In this document: positions 19,832 to 29,499 of the stretch, piece by piece
How the letters are laid out: every line of letters begins with the position of its first letter
How positions within the stretch are numbered: the first letter of the stretch is position 1
NCBI RefSeq assembly: GCF_002156875.1
Contig: NZ_NCSY01000009.1
Location: forward strand, 1-64,000
Length of the DNA: 64,000 nt
Origin: Bacillus sp. EAC
Lineage (GTDB): Bacteria; Bacillota; Bacilli; Bacillales; Bacillaceae_G
Direction: 5' to 3'
Position numbers and translations under genes: made by a program
Notes under the pieces: generated by a model
The model's input: only the letters and a program-made list of their open reading frames with translations
The model's database searches: none
What the model was told of the DNA's origin: nothing

Positions 19832-19865
19832 AAAAAGTGCTTACGCATTTTGTAAGCACTTTTAA
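19832..19865. terminator. Bidirectional terminator
   Basis: aaaaagtgcttac (19832-19844) pairs with gtaagcactttt (19852-19863). It lies between two convergent genes and has A/T tails on both sides. Confidence 0.85.
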
Positions 19866-19888
19866 CATGTCATTCTAATGGGATTATT

Positions 19889-20143
19889 TTAAACTTTGCG
19901 TTTCATGAAACGACCTTGAACTTTTTCGTGTTTTCGGTCTCTGAATAAAACGAAGCTTCCAACTAAATAAAATCCTACTGCTAATGAAATTAGACCGATA
20001 AAACCTTGTAATGGAATATTAGGAATACCAAATGAATGGATTAGAAACATTGTATCACGAAGTAATTTTATTCCGATAACTGCTAAAGCTATAGGTATAA
20101 CTATAACAACGAATGCAAGCATTCGAGTAAAAGATTCTTTCAT
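19889..20143 (-). CDS. yqzF: DUF2627 membrane protein (YqzF family)
   Basis: An 84-residue protein with two membrane segments: AFVVIVIPIALAVIGIKLLR near the N-terminus and FIGLISLAVGFYLVGSFVLF in the second half, then the conserved basic tail RDRKHEKVQGRF. It matches the DUF2627/YqzF family that lies beside bkdR in Bacillus. The start at 20143 follows a GGGGGT ribosome site; upstream extension to 20233 has none. The function is unknown. Confidence 0.87.
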   Translation of the reverse strand: MKESFTRMLAFVVIVIPIALAVIGIKLLRDTMFLIHSFGIPNIPLQGFIGLISLAVGFYLVGSFVLFRDRKHEKVQGRFMKRKV

Positions 20144-20317
20144 ATTATTTTTACCCCCGATTTTATGTGCATGAATAATCATTTTCGATATTCTCTCTTC
20201 ATTCATAATCTTATACAAGAAAAGTGTTGTCAAGACTTTAGAAATAGACGAAAAGGGAAAAATGTTTATATAATTATTCGATGATTAGAAATAAGCTGAA
20301 TTTAGTAGGTGAACTAA

Positions 20318-22414
20318 ATGAAACAAAATGTAATGATTGTAGGGATGGGAGCCGGTGGTACTGCTGTATTGAAACTGCTTTCTCATTCAGATTTATTTAA
20401 TATTGTAGCTGTAGTAGATAGTAGAATTGAAGCACAAGGGAATGAAATTGCTAAAAATTTACATATACCTGTATTAAACGATTGGAAAGAAATATTAACT
20501 GATGATATTGATGTGATTTTCAACACTACTGGGGATGAGATATTACATCAGGAGTTAATCGTACATAAACCAAAGCATACACTTGCCATTCCAGGTACAG
20601 TTGCAAGGATTATTGCCGAACTAGTGCAAGAAAAAGAATCGCTATTTCATATTCTGAGTAATAAAAATAGGCAGCAAGAATTAATTTTGGATAATACACA
20701 TGATGGGATGATTGTTGTAGATAAATGGGGGAAAATCCTACTATTTAATCGATCCGCAGAAAGTATACTTCAAACGAATAAAGAAGATGCAATTGGTAGA
20801 GATATCTTAGAAGTCGTACCTACAAGTAAATTGCCTCGAGTACTTCAAACAAAAAAGAAGGAAATAAACCAAGAACATATTTTACTAAATGGTAGTAAAA
20901 TTTTCACAACTCGAATTCCGATTTTTCGTGAGGACGGAGAACTTGAAGGAGCAATATCTGTTTTTAAGGATGATACAGAAGTATTAAATTTAGCTGAAGA
21001 AGTGACGAACTTAAAAGAAGTTTATAGTATGCTTGAAGCGGTTATTCAAAGTTCTGATGAAGCGATTTCGGTTGTAGACGAAAAAGGAAATGGGATCATT
21101 ATTAATCCTGCATATACAAGATTGACTGGGTTATCAACTGATCAAGTAATAGGAAAGCATGCGACAATTGATATTTCTGAAGGTGAAAGTGTCCATTTGA
21201 AAGTTTTGAAAACAAAGCAAGCCGTCCGTGGTGTCCGAATGAAAGTTGGTAAGCAAAATAGAGATGTACTTGTAAATGTTGCGCCTGTAATAGTTGATGG
21301 TAAGTTAAAAGGTAGCGTTGGTGTAATTCACGATGTTTCTGAAATATCACAACTGACAAATGAACTCCACAGGGCAAGGCAAATTATCCGAACATTAGAA
21401 GCTAAATATTCATTTGAAGATATTGCTGGTGAGTCAGAAGGTATCCAACTTGCAATCATGCAGGCAAAGTTGGCTGCAAGTACACCGGCAACTGTATTGT
21501 TGCGTGGAGAATCAGGAACTGGAAAAGAGTTGTTTGCTCATGCAATTCACAATGAAAGTGATCGGAAATATAATAAATTCGTTCGAGTGAACTGTGCAGC
21601 TATTTCTGAATCGTTATTGGAAAGTGAATTATTTGGTTATGAAGAAGGAGCATTCTCTGGAGCTAAGCGTGGCGGTAAAAGAGGGCTATTCGAGGAAGCG
21701 AACAATGGTAGTATTTTCTTAGATGAAATCGGAGAATTATCACCTGCAATGCAAGCCAAACTATTAAGGGTCTTACAAGAAAAAGAAATAAGACGAGTTG
21801 GTGGTACGAAATCAATTCCAATCAATGTGAGGGTGATTGCTGCTACAAATGTACACTTGGAAGAAGCGATCGTTGAAGGGAAGTTTCGCGAAGATCTCTA
21901 TTATCGTTTAAATAAACTACCAATACTAATACCTGCATTGCGTGAACGAGTAGAAGATATATTACCAATCGGGGAAAGATTACTCGCTAAAATTAATCAG
22001 GATTATGGTCGAAATGTTGAGGGGATTTCCTCATCTGCTGTAAAAAGTTTGAAATTATATAATTGGCCAGGAAATGTAAGAGAATTAGAAAATGTCTTAG
22101 GACGAGCAGTAATCTTTATGAAATTCCATGAAAAACAAATACTTCCTGAACACTTATCAGCCATTACACAGGTGAAACAAGAACAGACAAATGGGACAAA
22201 AGCTCCGCAAATAATAGATAAGCCTATAATCGAGTCTTCTCAAAATCTTTCGCTTGATGAAATGGTCTCGATGTTTGAAGGTGAAATAATCGAGAAGATT
22301 TTAAAGAACAATAATGGAAATAAAACGAAAACAGCTAAAGAGCTAGGATTATCAGTTAGAAACCTTTACTATAAGATAGAAAAATACGAGTCTGCAAAAA
22401 ATAGCACGCAATAA
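20318..22414 (+). CDS. bkdR: Sigma-54-dependent activator BkdR
   Basis: BkdR activates the branched-chain keto acid operon with sigma-54 (SigL). The 698 residues contain an N-terminal Rossmann-like domain (GMGAGG at 9-14), two PAS-like sensor domains (about 115-225 and 235-345), an AAA+ domain with Walker A GESGTGKE (397-404), the loop GAFSGA (444-449) and Walker [10 protein letters not shown] (465-473), and a C-terminal Fis-type helix-turn-helix ([18 protein letters not shown]). The sigma-54-contacting loop has Ser where GAFTGA is usual. It lies directly upstream of the operon it should control. Confidence 0.96.
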   Translation: MKQNVMIVGMGAGGTAVLKLLSHSDLFNIVAVVDSRIEAQGNEIAKNLHIPVLNDWKEILTDDIDVIFNTTGDEILHQELIVHKPKHTLAIPGTVARIIAELVQEKESLFHILSNKNRQQELILDNTHDGMIVVDKWGKILLFNRSAESILQTNKEDAIGRDILEVVPTSKLPRVLQTKKKEINQEHILLNGSKIFTTRIPIFREDGELEGAISVFKDDTEVLNLAEEVTNLKEVYSMLEAVIQSSDEAISVVDEKGNGIIINPAYTRLTGLSTDQVIGKHATIDISEGESVHLKVLKTKQAVRGVRMKVGKQNRDVLVNVAPVIVDGKLKGSVGVIHDVSEISQLTNELHRARQIIRTLEAKYSFEDIAGESEGIQLAIMQAKLAASTPATVLLRGESGTGKELFAHAIHNESDRKYNKFVRVNCAAISESLLESELFGYEEGAFSGAKRGGKRGLFEEANNGSIFLDEIGELSPAMQAKLLRVLQEKEIRRVGGTKSIPINVRVIAATNVHLEEAIVEGKFREDLYYRLNKLPILIPALRERVEDILPIGERLLAKINQDYGRNVEGISSSAVKSLKLYNWPGNVRELENVLGRAVIFMKFHEKQILPEHLSAITQVKQEQTNGTKAPQIIDKPIIESSQNLSLDEMVSMFEGEIIEKILKNNNGNKTKTAKELGLSVRNLYYKIEKYESAKNSTQ

Positions 22415-22426
22415 TTTGCGTGCTAT
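22401..22426 (+). promoter_or_regulatory. Perfect 10-bp dyad at the end of bkdR, possible BkdR binding site
   Basis: atagcacgca pairs with tgcgtgctat around 6 bases, spanning the bkdR stop codon. There is no T run after it, so termination is unlikely. It lies about 150 bases upstream of the sigma-54 promoter, a normal distance for an enhancer-binding protein site. Confidence 0.45.
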
Positions 22427-22573
22427 GAATAATTCTGCACACAAATTACTATGACTTTTCAAAATTATAGTGTATTATGTATTTAGCGTCTTTTACTAGG
22501 ACTTGGTACTAAATTCTCAGTTATGTAAGGCTTTTCAACTATTTTTTAAAAATAGTTCAATTCTCTTTGAAAG

Positions 22574-22589
22574 TTGGCACGGTAATTGC
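22574..22589 (+). promoter_or_regulatory. Sigma-54 (-24/-12) promoter of the bkd operon
   Basis: TTGGCAC (22574-22580) then GGTAA then TTGC (22586-22589); the GG and GC dinucleotides are separated by exactly 10 bases, matching TGGCAC-N5-TTGC. It lies about 40 bases before the ptb start and downstream of the activator gene. Confidence 0.92.
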
Positions 22590-22626
22590 TTTATATTGTG
22601 TAGGGGGATGAAAGGAAGGGCTTTCA

Positions 22627-23526
22627 ATGAATTTAACAGATATAATGTTACGAGCGAAAAGTCATTCAATGCAAACTGTAGCTGTTGCAGTAGCTGAGGA
22701 TTTTGAAGTGAAAGAAGCAGTTTCATTAGCATTAGATAATGACTTAGCAAATTTTTTACTTTTCGGAAATGAGCAAGCTATTTACGAATTGTATGAAGAT
22801 TTATTAACAAATAATAAATTTAATGGACGATTAAAAATTGTTCATTGTAATACGATGCAGGAAGCTGCTAAAAATGCTGTAGTAGCTGTTCGCTCCGGAG
22901 ATGCTTCAATTGTAATGAAAGGTAATCTTTCATCATCAATTCTTCTGAAAGAAGTATTAAATAAAGAATATGGCTTAAGAAGTAAGAGTGTTTTATCCCA
23001 TGTAGCGATGTTTGATGTTCCAGGAAGAGAAAAAGCAGTTATTGTTACCGATGCTGCGATGAATATCGCGCCTACATTAGACCAAAAAGTAAAAATTATT
23101 GAAAATAGCGTCGATATTGCGAGGAAAGTAGGAATCGAAACCCCTAAAGTTGCTGTACTAGCAGCTGTTGAAGTAGTAAATCCTGCTATGCCTGCAACAG
23201 TTGATGCCGCTTCATTAACGGTAATGAATACTAGAGGTCAAATCAAAAATTGTATCGTTGACGGTCCATTAGCACTTGATAATGCTATTTCTATAGAGGC
23301 AGCTGAACATAAAGGGTTAACAGGTGAAGTAGCTGGTCAAGCTGATATCTTATTAGTACCAACAATTGAAACAGGAAATATCCTATATAAATCTTTAGTC
23401 TTTATGGCTAATTCAGAAGTTGCTGCACTTATTGCTGGAGCAAAAGCACCGATTGTTTTAACGTCGCGTTCTGACTCTGCAATGACTAAATTATATTCAT
23501 TAGCTTTAGCTATATGTAATTCATAA
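22627..23526 (+). CDS. ptb: Phosphate butyryltransferase
   Basis: Ptb (YqiS in B. subtilis) converts branched acyl-CoA or butyryl-CoA plus phosphate to the acyl phosphate, which Buk then uses to make ATP. The 299 residues belong to the PTA/PTB family, with conserved VMKGNLSSSILLKEVL, the DAAMNIAPTLDQKVKI stretch and the C-terminal PIVLTSRSDS. The ribosome site AAAGGAAGGG precedes the ATG. It is the first gene after the sigma-54 promoter. Confidence 0.95.
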   Translation: MNLTDIMLRAKSHSMQTVAVAVAEDFEVKEAVSLALDNDLANFLLFGNEQAIYELYEDLLTNNKFNGRLKIVHCNTMQEAAKNAVVAVRSGDASIVMKGNLSSSILLKEVLNKEYGLRSKSVLSHVAMFDVPGREKAVIVTDAAMNIAPTLDQKVKIIENSVDIARKVGIETPKVAVLAAVEVVNPAMPATVDAASLTVMNTRGQIKNCIVDGPLALDNAISIEAAEHKGLTGEVAGQADILLVPTIETGNILYKSLVFMANSEVAALIAGAKAPIVLTSRSDSAMTKLYSLALAICNS

Positions 23527-23564
23527 AACATACACAACACAATTTAAAGGGAGCTGTTTAGAAC

Positions 23565-24659
23565 ATGGAAATCTTCAAATACTTAGAAACTTACGATTAT
23601 GAACAAGTAGTTTTTTGCCAAGATAAAGCATCTGGTTTAAAAGCGATTATCGCTATACATGATACAACTTTAGGTCCAGCATTAGGCGGAACAAGAATGT
23701 GGACTTATGAGTCTGAAGAAGCTGCGATTGAAGATGCTTTACGTTTAGCAAAAGGTATGACATATAAAAATGCTGCTGCTGGATTAAATCTTGGAGGAGG
23801 AAAAACTGTAATTATCGGTGATCCTCGTAAAGATAAAAATGAAGCGATGTTCCGTGCATTCGGTCGTTACATTCAAGGCTTAAATGGTCGTTATATTACA
23901 GCTGAGGATGTTGGTACAACTGTTGCTGATATGGATTTAATCCATGAAGAAACTGATTTTGTAACAGGTATTTCACCTTCATTCGGTTCTTCAGGTAATC
24001 CATCTCCAGTAACTGCATTTGGTGTATACCGTGGTATGAAAGCTGCTGCAAAAGAAGCTTTTGGAACTGACAGCTTAGAAGGAAAAGTAATCGCTATTCA
24101 AGGTGTTGGAAATGTTGCATTCAACCTATGCAGATATTTACATGAAGAAGGCGCACAATTAATCGTAACTGATATTAATAAAGAATCAGTTCAACGTGCA
24201 GTAGAAGAATTTGGTGCGACAGCAGTAGATCCAGATGATATCTACAGTGTACAATGTGATATTTATGCACCTTGTGCTTTAGGAGCAACGATTAACGATA
24301 AAACGATTCCTCAAATTAAAGCAAAAGTTATTGCTGGTGCAGCTAATAACCAATTAAAAGAAACTCGTCATGGTGATTTAATTCACGAATTAGGTATTGT
24401 TTATGCACCTGATTACGTAATTAACGCTGGTGGAGTTATTAACGTAGCTGACGAATTATACGGATACAATCGTGAACGTGCAATGAAAAAAGTTGAAGGT
24501 GTATATGATAACATCGCAAAAGTTATTGAAATTTCTAAACGTGATGGAATCCCAACTTATTTAGCTGCTGACCGCTTAGCAGAAGAGCGTATCGCAACGA
24601 TGGCAAAATCTCGTAGCCAATTTTTAAGCAATGGTCATCACATTTTAAGCAGAAAATAA
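23565..24659 (+). CDS. bcd: Leucine dehydrogenase
   Basis: The enzyme oxidatively deaminates Leu, Val and Ile to their 2-keto acids with NAD, feeding the Bkd complex. The 364 residues show the Glu/Leu/Phe/Val dehydrogenase pattern: [28 protein letters not shown] with the substrate-binding Lys68 and catalytic Lys80, [12 protein letters not shown], and a Rossmann domain with [11 protein letters not shown]. The ribosome site is AAAGGGAG. A hairpin at 24718 and a 169-base gap separate it from buk. Confidence 0.96.
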   Translation: MEIFKYLETYDYEQVVFCQDKASGLKAIIAIHDTTLGPALGGTRMWTYESEEAAIEDALRLAKGMTYKNAAAGLNLGGGKTVIIGDPRKDKNEAMFRAFGRYIQGLNGRYITAEDVGTTVADMDLIHEETDFVTGISPSFGSSGNPSPVTAFGVYRGMKAAAKEAFGTDSLEGKVIAIQGVGNVAFNLCRYLHEEGAQLIVTDINKESVQRAVEEFGATAVDPDDIYSVQCDIYAPCALGATINDKTIPQIKAKVIAGAANNQLKETRHGDLIHELGIVYAPDYVINAGGVINVADELYGYNRERAMKKVEGVYDNIAKVIEISKRDGIPTYLAADRLAEERIATMAKSRSQFLSNGHHILSRK

Positions 24660-24717
24660 TTAAATAAAATTGTTTGAAATATAGAAGGTATACATTTTAA
24701 TCCTTTATTTTTCAGTT

Positions 24718-24750
24718 AGAAAGAAAGAGTATATTCTGCTCTTTCTTTCT
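24718..24750 (+). terminator. Intra-operon hairpin between bcd and buk
   Basis: agaaagaaagag (24718-24729) pairs with ctctttctttct (24739-24750). No U tract follows, so it may slow decay of the upstream mRNA or act as a weak terminator rather than end the operon. Confidence 0.45.
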
Positions 24751-24828
24751 AGTTATAAAGATAAGGAAATAAGGCAATCAAAGAACGGATATAAAATAAA
24801 TTAATTCAATTAAGAAGGAGTGTTGGCA

Positions 24829-25923
24829 ATGCATCGCATATTAGTTATAAACCCAGGCAGCACATCCACTAAGGTTGGTGTATTTGATGATGAAAAATCA
24901 ATTTTTGAACAAACAATACGCCATGAAGATGAAGAATTAAATCAATTTTCATCAATAATTGATCAATACGAATTTAGAAAGCATGTTATTTTAGAGGTTT
25001 TACACAAAGAAGGAATTAACATTTCTAAATTAAGTGCTGTTTGCGGTCGGGGCGGGTTACTTAGGCCAATCGAAGGCGGTACTTATGCAGTAAACGAAGT
25101 AATGCTTGAAGATTTAAGAAACGGTTTTAGTGGGCAGCATGCCTCTAATTTAGGTGGCATTATTGCAAATGAAATTGCACAAGGTTTAAATATTCCTGCA
25201 TTTATAGTAGACCCTGTAGTGGTTGATGAATTAGAACCAGTGGCAAGAATTAGTGGATTATCAATTATGGAAAGAAGAAGTGTTTTCCATGCATTAAATC
25301 AAAAGGCTGTTGCTAGAAAAGTATCAAAACAACTAGATCAGTCATATAACGATTTAAATCTTATTATAGCCCATATGGGTGGCGGTGTTAGTGTTGGTGC
25401 CCATAAGAAGGGGCGTGTAATAGACGTTAACAATGGTTTAGATGGTGAAGGACCTTTTAGTCCTGAACGAGCTGGAACAGTACCAGTAGGTGATTTAATA
25501 AAACTTTGTTTCTCTGGTGACTACTATATTAATGAAGTTCAAAAAATGACTGTAGGTCAGGGTGGGTTAGTAAGTTATCTTGGCACTGCAGATGCAATAA
25601 AAGTTGAAAATATGATTGAAAACGGCGATGAAAAAGCTGCTTTAGTTTATGAAGCTATGGCTTATCAAGTTGCAAAAGAAATTGGTAGTGCAGCAGCTGT
25701 TTTAGAAGGCGATATTGATGCAATCATTTTAACAGGCGGAATTGCTTATAGTGATTTCATTGTAAACGAAATCTCAAAACGAATTAAATGGATGGCACGT
25801 GTGATCGTGTTACCAGGTGAAAATGAACTTCAAGCTTTATGTGAAGGTGCTTTACGTGTACTTCGCGATGAAGAAGAAGCCAAAAATTATCCAGGTGAAT
25901 TTGCAGTCAAATCTTTAGTATAA
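24829..25923 (+). CDS. buk: Branched-chain-fatty-acid (butyrate) kinase
   Basis: Buk makes ATP from acyl phosphates produced by Ptb. The 364 residues show the acetokinase fold: [16 protein letters not shown] at the start, [36 protein letters not shown] and [13 protein letters not shown]. The ATG at 24829 follows AAGGAG; an in-frame GTG at 24820 overlaps that site and is not used. lpdV follows after 19 bases. Confidence 0.95.
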   Translation: MHRILVINPGSTSTKVGVFDDEKSIFEQTIRHEDEELNQFSSIIDQYEFRKHVILEVLHKEGINISKLSAVCGRGGLLRPIEGGTYAVNEVMLEDLRNGFSGQHASNLGGIIANEIAQGLNIPAFIVDPVVVDELEPVARISGLSIMERRSVFHALNQKAVARKVSKQLDQSYNDLNLIIAHMGGGVSVGAHKKGRVIDVNNGLDGEGPFSPERAGTVPVGDLIKLCFSGDYYINEVQKMTVGQGGLVSYLGTADAIKVENMIENGDEKAALVYEAMAYQVAKEIGSAAAVLEGDIDAIILTGGIAYSDFIVNEISKRIKWMARVIVLPGENELQALCEGALRVLRDEEEAKNYPGEFAVKSLV

Positions 25924-25942
25924 ATGTGAGGAGAATATCATC

Positions 25943-27364
25943 ATGGCAACAGAATATGATTTAGTCGTACTCGGTGGCGGTACTGGTGGCTATGTAGCAG
26001 CTATTCGTGCTTCTCAATTAGGTTTAAAAGTAGCAGTTGTAGAAAAGAACAAACTTGGTGGAACATGCTTACATGCAGGTTGTATCCCAAGTAAAGCTTT
26101 ATTACGAAGTGCAGAAGTATTTGCTACTGCTAAGAAAAGTGAAGAATTTGGTGTTGAAACTTCTGGTGTAACATTAAACTTCGATAAAGTTCAACAACGT
26201 AAAAATAATATCGTTGACCAACTTCATAAAGGTGTTGAACATCTAATGAAGCAAGGTAAAATTGATGTTTATAGCGGACTTGGACGCATTTTAGGACCTT
26301 CAATATTTTCACCAATGCCTGGTACAATTTCAGTAGAAATGAATGATGGCAGTGAAAATGAAATGTTAATTCCAAAAAATGTACTTGTTGCAACTGGATC
26401 AAGACCAAAGTCTTTACCAGGACTAACAATTGATGGTGAATATGTTATGTCATCTGATGAAGCTTTAAAAATGGAATCATTACCTAAATCAATCATCATT
26501 GTTGGTGGCGGTGTAATTGGGATTGAATGGGCATCTATGTTAGCAGATTTTGGTGTTGAGGTTACTGTAATTGAATATAGCCCTCGTGTTTTACCTTTAG
26601 AAGACGAAGATATTTCAAAAGAAATGACGCGTTTATTAAAGAAAAAAGGGATTAAACTTGTTACTGATGCAAAAGTTCTTGCTGAAACATTAAAGATTGA
26701 AGATGGCGTAACAATTAATGCATTACACAAAGATAATGAAAAATCGTTTTCTGCTGAAAAAATGTTAGTTTCTGTTGGCCGTCAAGCAAATGTTGAAGGT
26801 ATCGGCTTAGAAAATACTGATATCGTTGTTGAAAATGGTTTTATTCAAACGAATAAGTATTATCAAACAAAAGAATCACATATCTATGCAATTGGAGATG
26901 TAATTGGTGGTTTACAATTAGCACATGTTGCTTCAAGAGAAGGTACTATTGCTGTGGAACATATTTTTGGTAATACTCCAAATACGCTTGATCCAACAAT
27001 GGTAAGTAAATGTGTTTATAGTAATCCAGAGGTTGCTTCTGTTGGTCTAACTGAACGTGAAGCTAAAGATCAGGGATTTGCAGTGAAAACTGGTAAATTC
27101 TCGTTCCGTGCGATTGGTAAAGCATTAGTTTATGGGGAACATGATGGATTTGTTAAATTAGTTGTTGATGAAAAAACGAATGACTTATTAGGTGTTCACA
27201 TGATTGGTCCACACGTAACAGATATGATCTCCGAAGCAGGTCTTGCTCGTGTATTAGACGCAACACCTTGGGAAATTTCTCAAACAATTCACCCACATCC
27301 TTCTTTATCAGAAGCGATTGGTGAGGCAGCTCTTGCAGTTGAAGGCTTAGCTATACATTCTTAA
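25943..27364 (+). CDS. lpdV: Dihydrolipoyl dehydrogenase of the branched-chain complex (E3)
   Basis: E3 re-oxidises the dihydrolipoyl group of BkdB using FAD and NAD. The 473 residues contain the FAD-binding VVLGGGTGGYVAA near residue 8, the redox disulfide Cys42/Cys47 (GGTCLHAGCIPSK), an NAD-binding IIIVGGGVIGIEWASML, the second FAD motif IYAIGDV, and the C-terminal dimer interface with HPHPSLSEAIGEA. It lies between buk and bkdAA, as in B. subtilis. Confidence 0.96.
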   Translation: MATEYDLVVLGGGTGGYVAAIRASQLGLKVAVVEKNKLGGTCLHAGCIPSKALLRSAEVFATAKKSEEFGVETSGVTLNFDKVQQRKNNIVDQLHKGVEHLMKQGKIDVYSGLGRILGPSIFSPMPGTISVEMNDGSENEMLIPKNVLVATGSRPKSLPGLTIDGEYVMSSDEALKMESLPKSIIIVGGGVIGIEWASMLADFGVEVTVIEYSPRVLPLEDEDISKEMTRLLKKKGIKLVTDAKVLAETLKIEDGVTINALHKDNEKSFSAEKMLVSVGRQANVEGIGLENTDIVVENGFIQTNKYYQTKESHIYAIGDVIGGLQLAHVASREGTIAVEHIFGNTPNTLDPTMVSKCVYSNPEVASVGLTEREAKDQGFAVKTGKFSFRAIGKALVYGEHDGFVKLVVDEKTNDLLGVHMIGPHVTDMISEAGLARVLDATPWEISQTIHPHPSLSEAIGEAALAVEGLAIHS

Positions 27365-27371
27365 AAAAATA

Positions 27372-27408
27372 ATCTGAAATGTAGGAATAAATTTTCTGCA
27401 TTTCAGAT
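27372..27408 (+). other. Hairpin between lpdV and bkdAA
   Basis: atctgaaatg (27372-27381) pairs with catttcagat (27399-27408). It has only a short T-rich tail, so it is probably an mRNA-processing or partial termination structure within the operon. Confidence 0.4.
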
Positions 27409-27420
27409 CTTTAATATGAT

Positions 27421-27434
27421 TTAAAACGCTTCCA
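27421..27434 (+). promoter_or_regulatory. Possible cre-like site before bkdAA
   Basis: ttaaaacgcttcca matches 11 of 14 positions of the CcpA cre consensus TGTAARCGYTTWCW, including the central ACGCTT. It is internal to the operon; a match of this quality can arise by chance. Confidence 0.25.
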
Positions 27435-27460
27435 CAATGTGTGGTAAAAGGGGGATATTT

Positions 27461-28468
27461 ATGGAAAAGGTTACAACTACAAATCGTCATGACCAACTTG
27501 GATTAACAAACGATGATGTTTTAAGTATGTATGAAACAATGCTTTTAGCACGTCGTCTTGATGAGCGTATGTGGTTATTAAATCGTGCTGGTAAAATTCC
27601 TTTCGTTATTTCTTGTCAAGGTCAAGAGGCAGCGCAAGTAGGTTCAGCTTATGCTTTAGATAACACAAAGGATTATGTATTACCATATTACCGTGATATG
27701 GGTGTTGTTTTACAATTTGGTATGACACCAACAGAATTAATGTTATCGGGTTTTGCGAAAGCTGAAGATCCAAACTCTGGTGGTCGTCAAATGCCGGGTC
27801 ACTTTGGACAAAAGAAAAATCGTATTGTTACTGGTTCTTCTCCAGTTACTACACAGGTTCCACACGCAGTAGGTGTTTCTTTAGCTGCTAAAATGGAAGG
27901 TAAAGATATCGTATCATGGGTTTCATTTGGAGAAGGTTCTTCTAACCAAGGTGATTTCCACGAAGGTGCTAACTTTGCTGGGGTACATAAATTACCAGTA
28001 ATTTTCTTCTGTGAAAATAATAAGTATGCTATTTCAGTACCAATTGAGAAGCAATTAGCTTGTGAAAATGTATCTGATCGTGCAATTGGATATGGAATGC
28101 CAGGATTTACTGTGGATGGAAATGATCCATTAGAAGTATACCGTGTTACGAAAGAAGCGGTTGACAGAGCTCGTCGTGGAGAAGGTCCTACTTTAATTGA
28201 AGCTGTATCATATCGTCTGACTGCTCACTCTAGTGATGACGATGATCGTATATATCGTTCTCGTGAAGAAGTTGAAGAAGCTAAAAGTAAAGATTGCTTA
28301 TATACTTTTGCTACGTATTTACGTGAAGTTGGAGTACTTACTGAAGAAATCGAAAAAGCACTTGATGCTAAAATGAAAGCAACGGTTGATGAAGCAACAG
28401 ACTATGCGGAGAACGCTCCATATGCTGCAGCTGAGCATGCATTGAAGTTTGTTTACGAAGAGAAATAA
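27461..28468 (+). CDS. bkdAA: Branched-chain 2-oxoacid dehydrogenase E1 alpha
   Basis: With BkdAB this thiamine-dependent subunit decarboxylates branched 2-oxo acids and loads the acyl group on BkdB. The 335 residues have YYRDMGVVLQFGM, SGGRQMPGHFG, and the TPP motif FGEGSSNQGDFHEGANFAG ending in ENNKYAIS, plus the phosphorylation-loop-like YRLTAHSSDDD. The ATG at 27461 follows AAGGGGG; an upstream in-frame ATG at 27437 would add eight residues but has no ribosome site. Confidence 0.95.
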   Translation: MEKVTTTNRHDQLGLTNDDVLSMYETMLLARRLDERMWLLNRAGKIPFVISCQGQEAAQVGSAYALDNTKDYVLPYYRDMGVVLQFGMTPTELMLSGFAKAEDPNSGGRQMPGHFGQKKNRIVTGSSPVTTQVPHAVGVSLAAKMEGKDIVSWVSFGEGSSNQGDFHEGANFAGVHKLPVIFFCENNKYAISVPIEKQLACENVSDRAIGYGMPGFTVDGNDPLEVYRVTKEAVDRARRGEGPTLIEAVSYRLTAHSSDDDDRIYRSREEVEEAKSKDCLYTFATYLREVGVLTEEIEKALDAKMKATVDEATDYAENAPYAAAEHALKFVYEEK

Positions 28469-28484
28469 GAGGGGGTAGGACAAT

Positions 28485-29468
28485 ATGGCAGTAATTTCTT
28501 ATATAGATGCAGTGACTTTAGCGTTAAAAGAGGAAATGGAACGCGATCCAAAAGTATTTGTATTAGGGGAAGACGTTGGATTAAAAGGTGGAGTATTTAA
28601 AGCTACTCACGGACTTTATGATCAGTTTGGTGAAGATCGAGTATTAGATACACCTCTAGCAGAATCAGCGATCGCTGGTGTAGGAATTGGTGCTGCGATG
28701 TACGGTTTACGTCCAGTTGCAGAAATGCAATTTGCTGATTTTATTATGCCTGCAGTTAACCAAATTATTTCTGAAGCGTCAAGAATTCGATATCGTTCAA
28801 ATAATGATTGGACTTGTCCTATAACAATTCGTGCTCCTTACGGCGGTGGAGTACATGGTGCACTTTATCATTCTCAATCGGTTGAAAAAGTTTTCGCAGG
28901 TCAACCAGGATTGAAAATTGTAATGCCTTCTACTCCTTATGATGTAAAAGGATTATTAAAAGCAGCAATTCGTGATAACGATCCAGTTATTTTCTTTGAA
29001 CATAAGCGTGCTTACCGTTTAATTAAAGGTGAAGTCCCAGAAACTGATTACGTACTTCCAATCGGAAAAGCTGACGTAAAACGTGAAGGCGATGATATCA
29101 CAATTATCACTTACGGTTTATGTGTACATTTTGCGCTTCAAGCAGCAGAAAAATTAGCTCAAGATGGAATCTCAGTACATGTATTAGACTTACGTACAAT
29201 TTATCCATTAGATAAAGAATCGATTATCGAAGCAGCTTCTAAAACAGGTAAAGTTTTATTAGTAACTGAAGATAACAAAGAAGGTAGTATTATGAGTGAG
29301 GTAGCAGCGATCATTGCAGAAAATTGCTTATTTGATTTAGATGCACCAATCGCTCGTTTAGCTGGACCAGATGTACCAGCTATGCCTTATTCTCCTACTA
29401 TGGAAAAATTCTTTATGGTAAATCCTGATAAAGTTGAAAAAGCGGCTCGAGAACTTGCAGCATTTTAA
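28485..29468 (+). CDS. bkdAB: Branched-chain 2-oxoacid dehydrogenase E1 beta
   Basis: This is the beta subunit of the E1 component, a transketolase-like protein of 327 residues. It shows VFVLGEDVGLKGGVFKATHG, DTPLAESAIAGVGIGAA, the IRAPYGGGVHGALYHSQS segment and the C-terminal domain with VLDLRTIYPLD and LLVTEDNKEGS. It starts 16 bases after bkdAA with GAGGGGGT as ribosome site and matches the family length. Confidence 0.96.
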   Translation: MAVISYIDAVTLALKEEMERDPKVFVLGEDVGLKGGVFKATHGLYDQFGEDRVLDTPLAESAIAGVGIGAAMYGLRPVAEMQFADFIMPAVNQIISEASRIRYRSNNDWTCPITIRAPYGGGVHGALYHSQSVEKVFAGQPGLKIVMPSTPYDVKGLLKAAIRDNDPVIFFEHKRAYRLIKGEVPETDYVLPIGKADVKREGDDITIITYGLCVHFALQAAEKLAQDGISVHVLDLRTIYPLDKESIIEAASKTGKVLLVTEDNKEGSIMSEVAAIIAENCLFDLDAPIARLAGPDVPAMPYSPTMEKFFMVNPDKVEKAARELAAF

Positions 29469-29499
29469 CGGCACTGTTTGAAAAAGGGGGACATAATTT

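Noticed and set aside
26269-26730. Open frame of 153 codons on the minus strand inside lpdV
   Set aside because: Serine-rich shadow of a strongly conserved gene; no ribosome site and no family resemblance.
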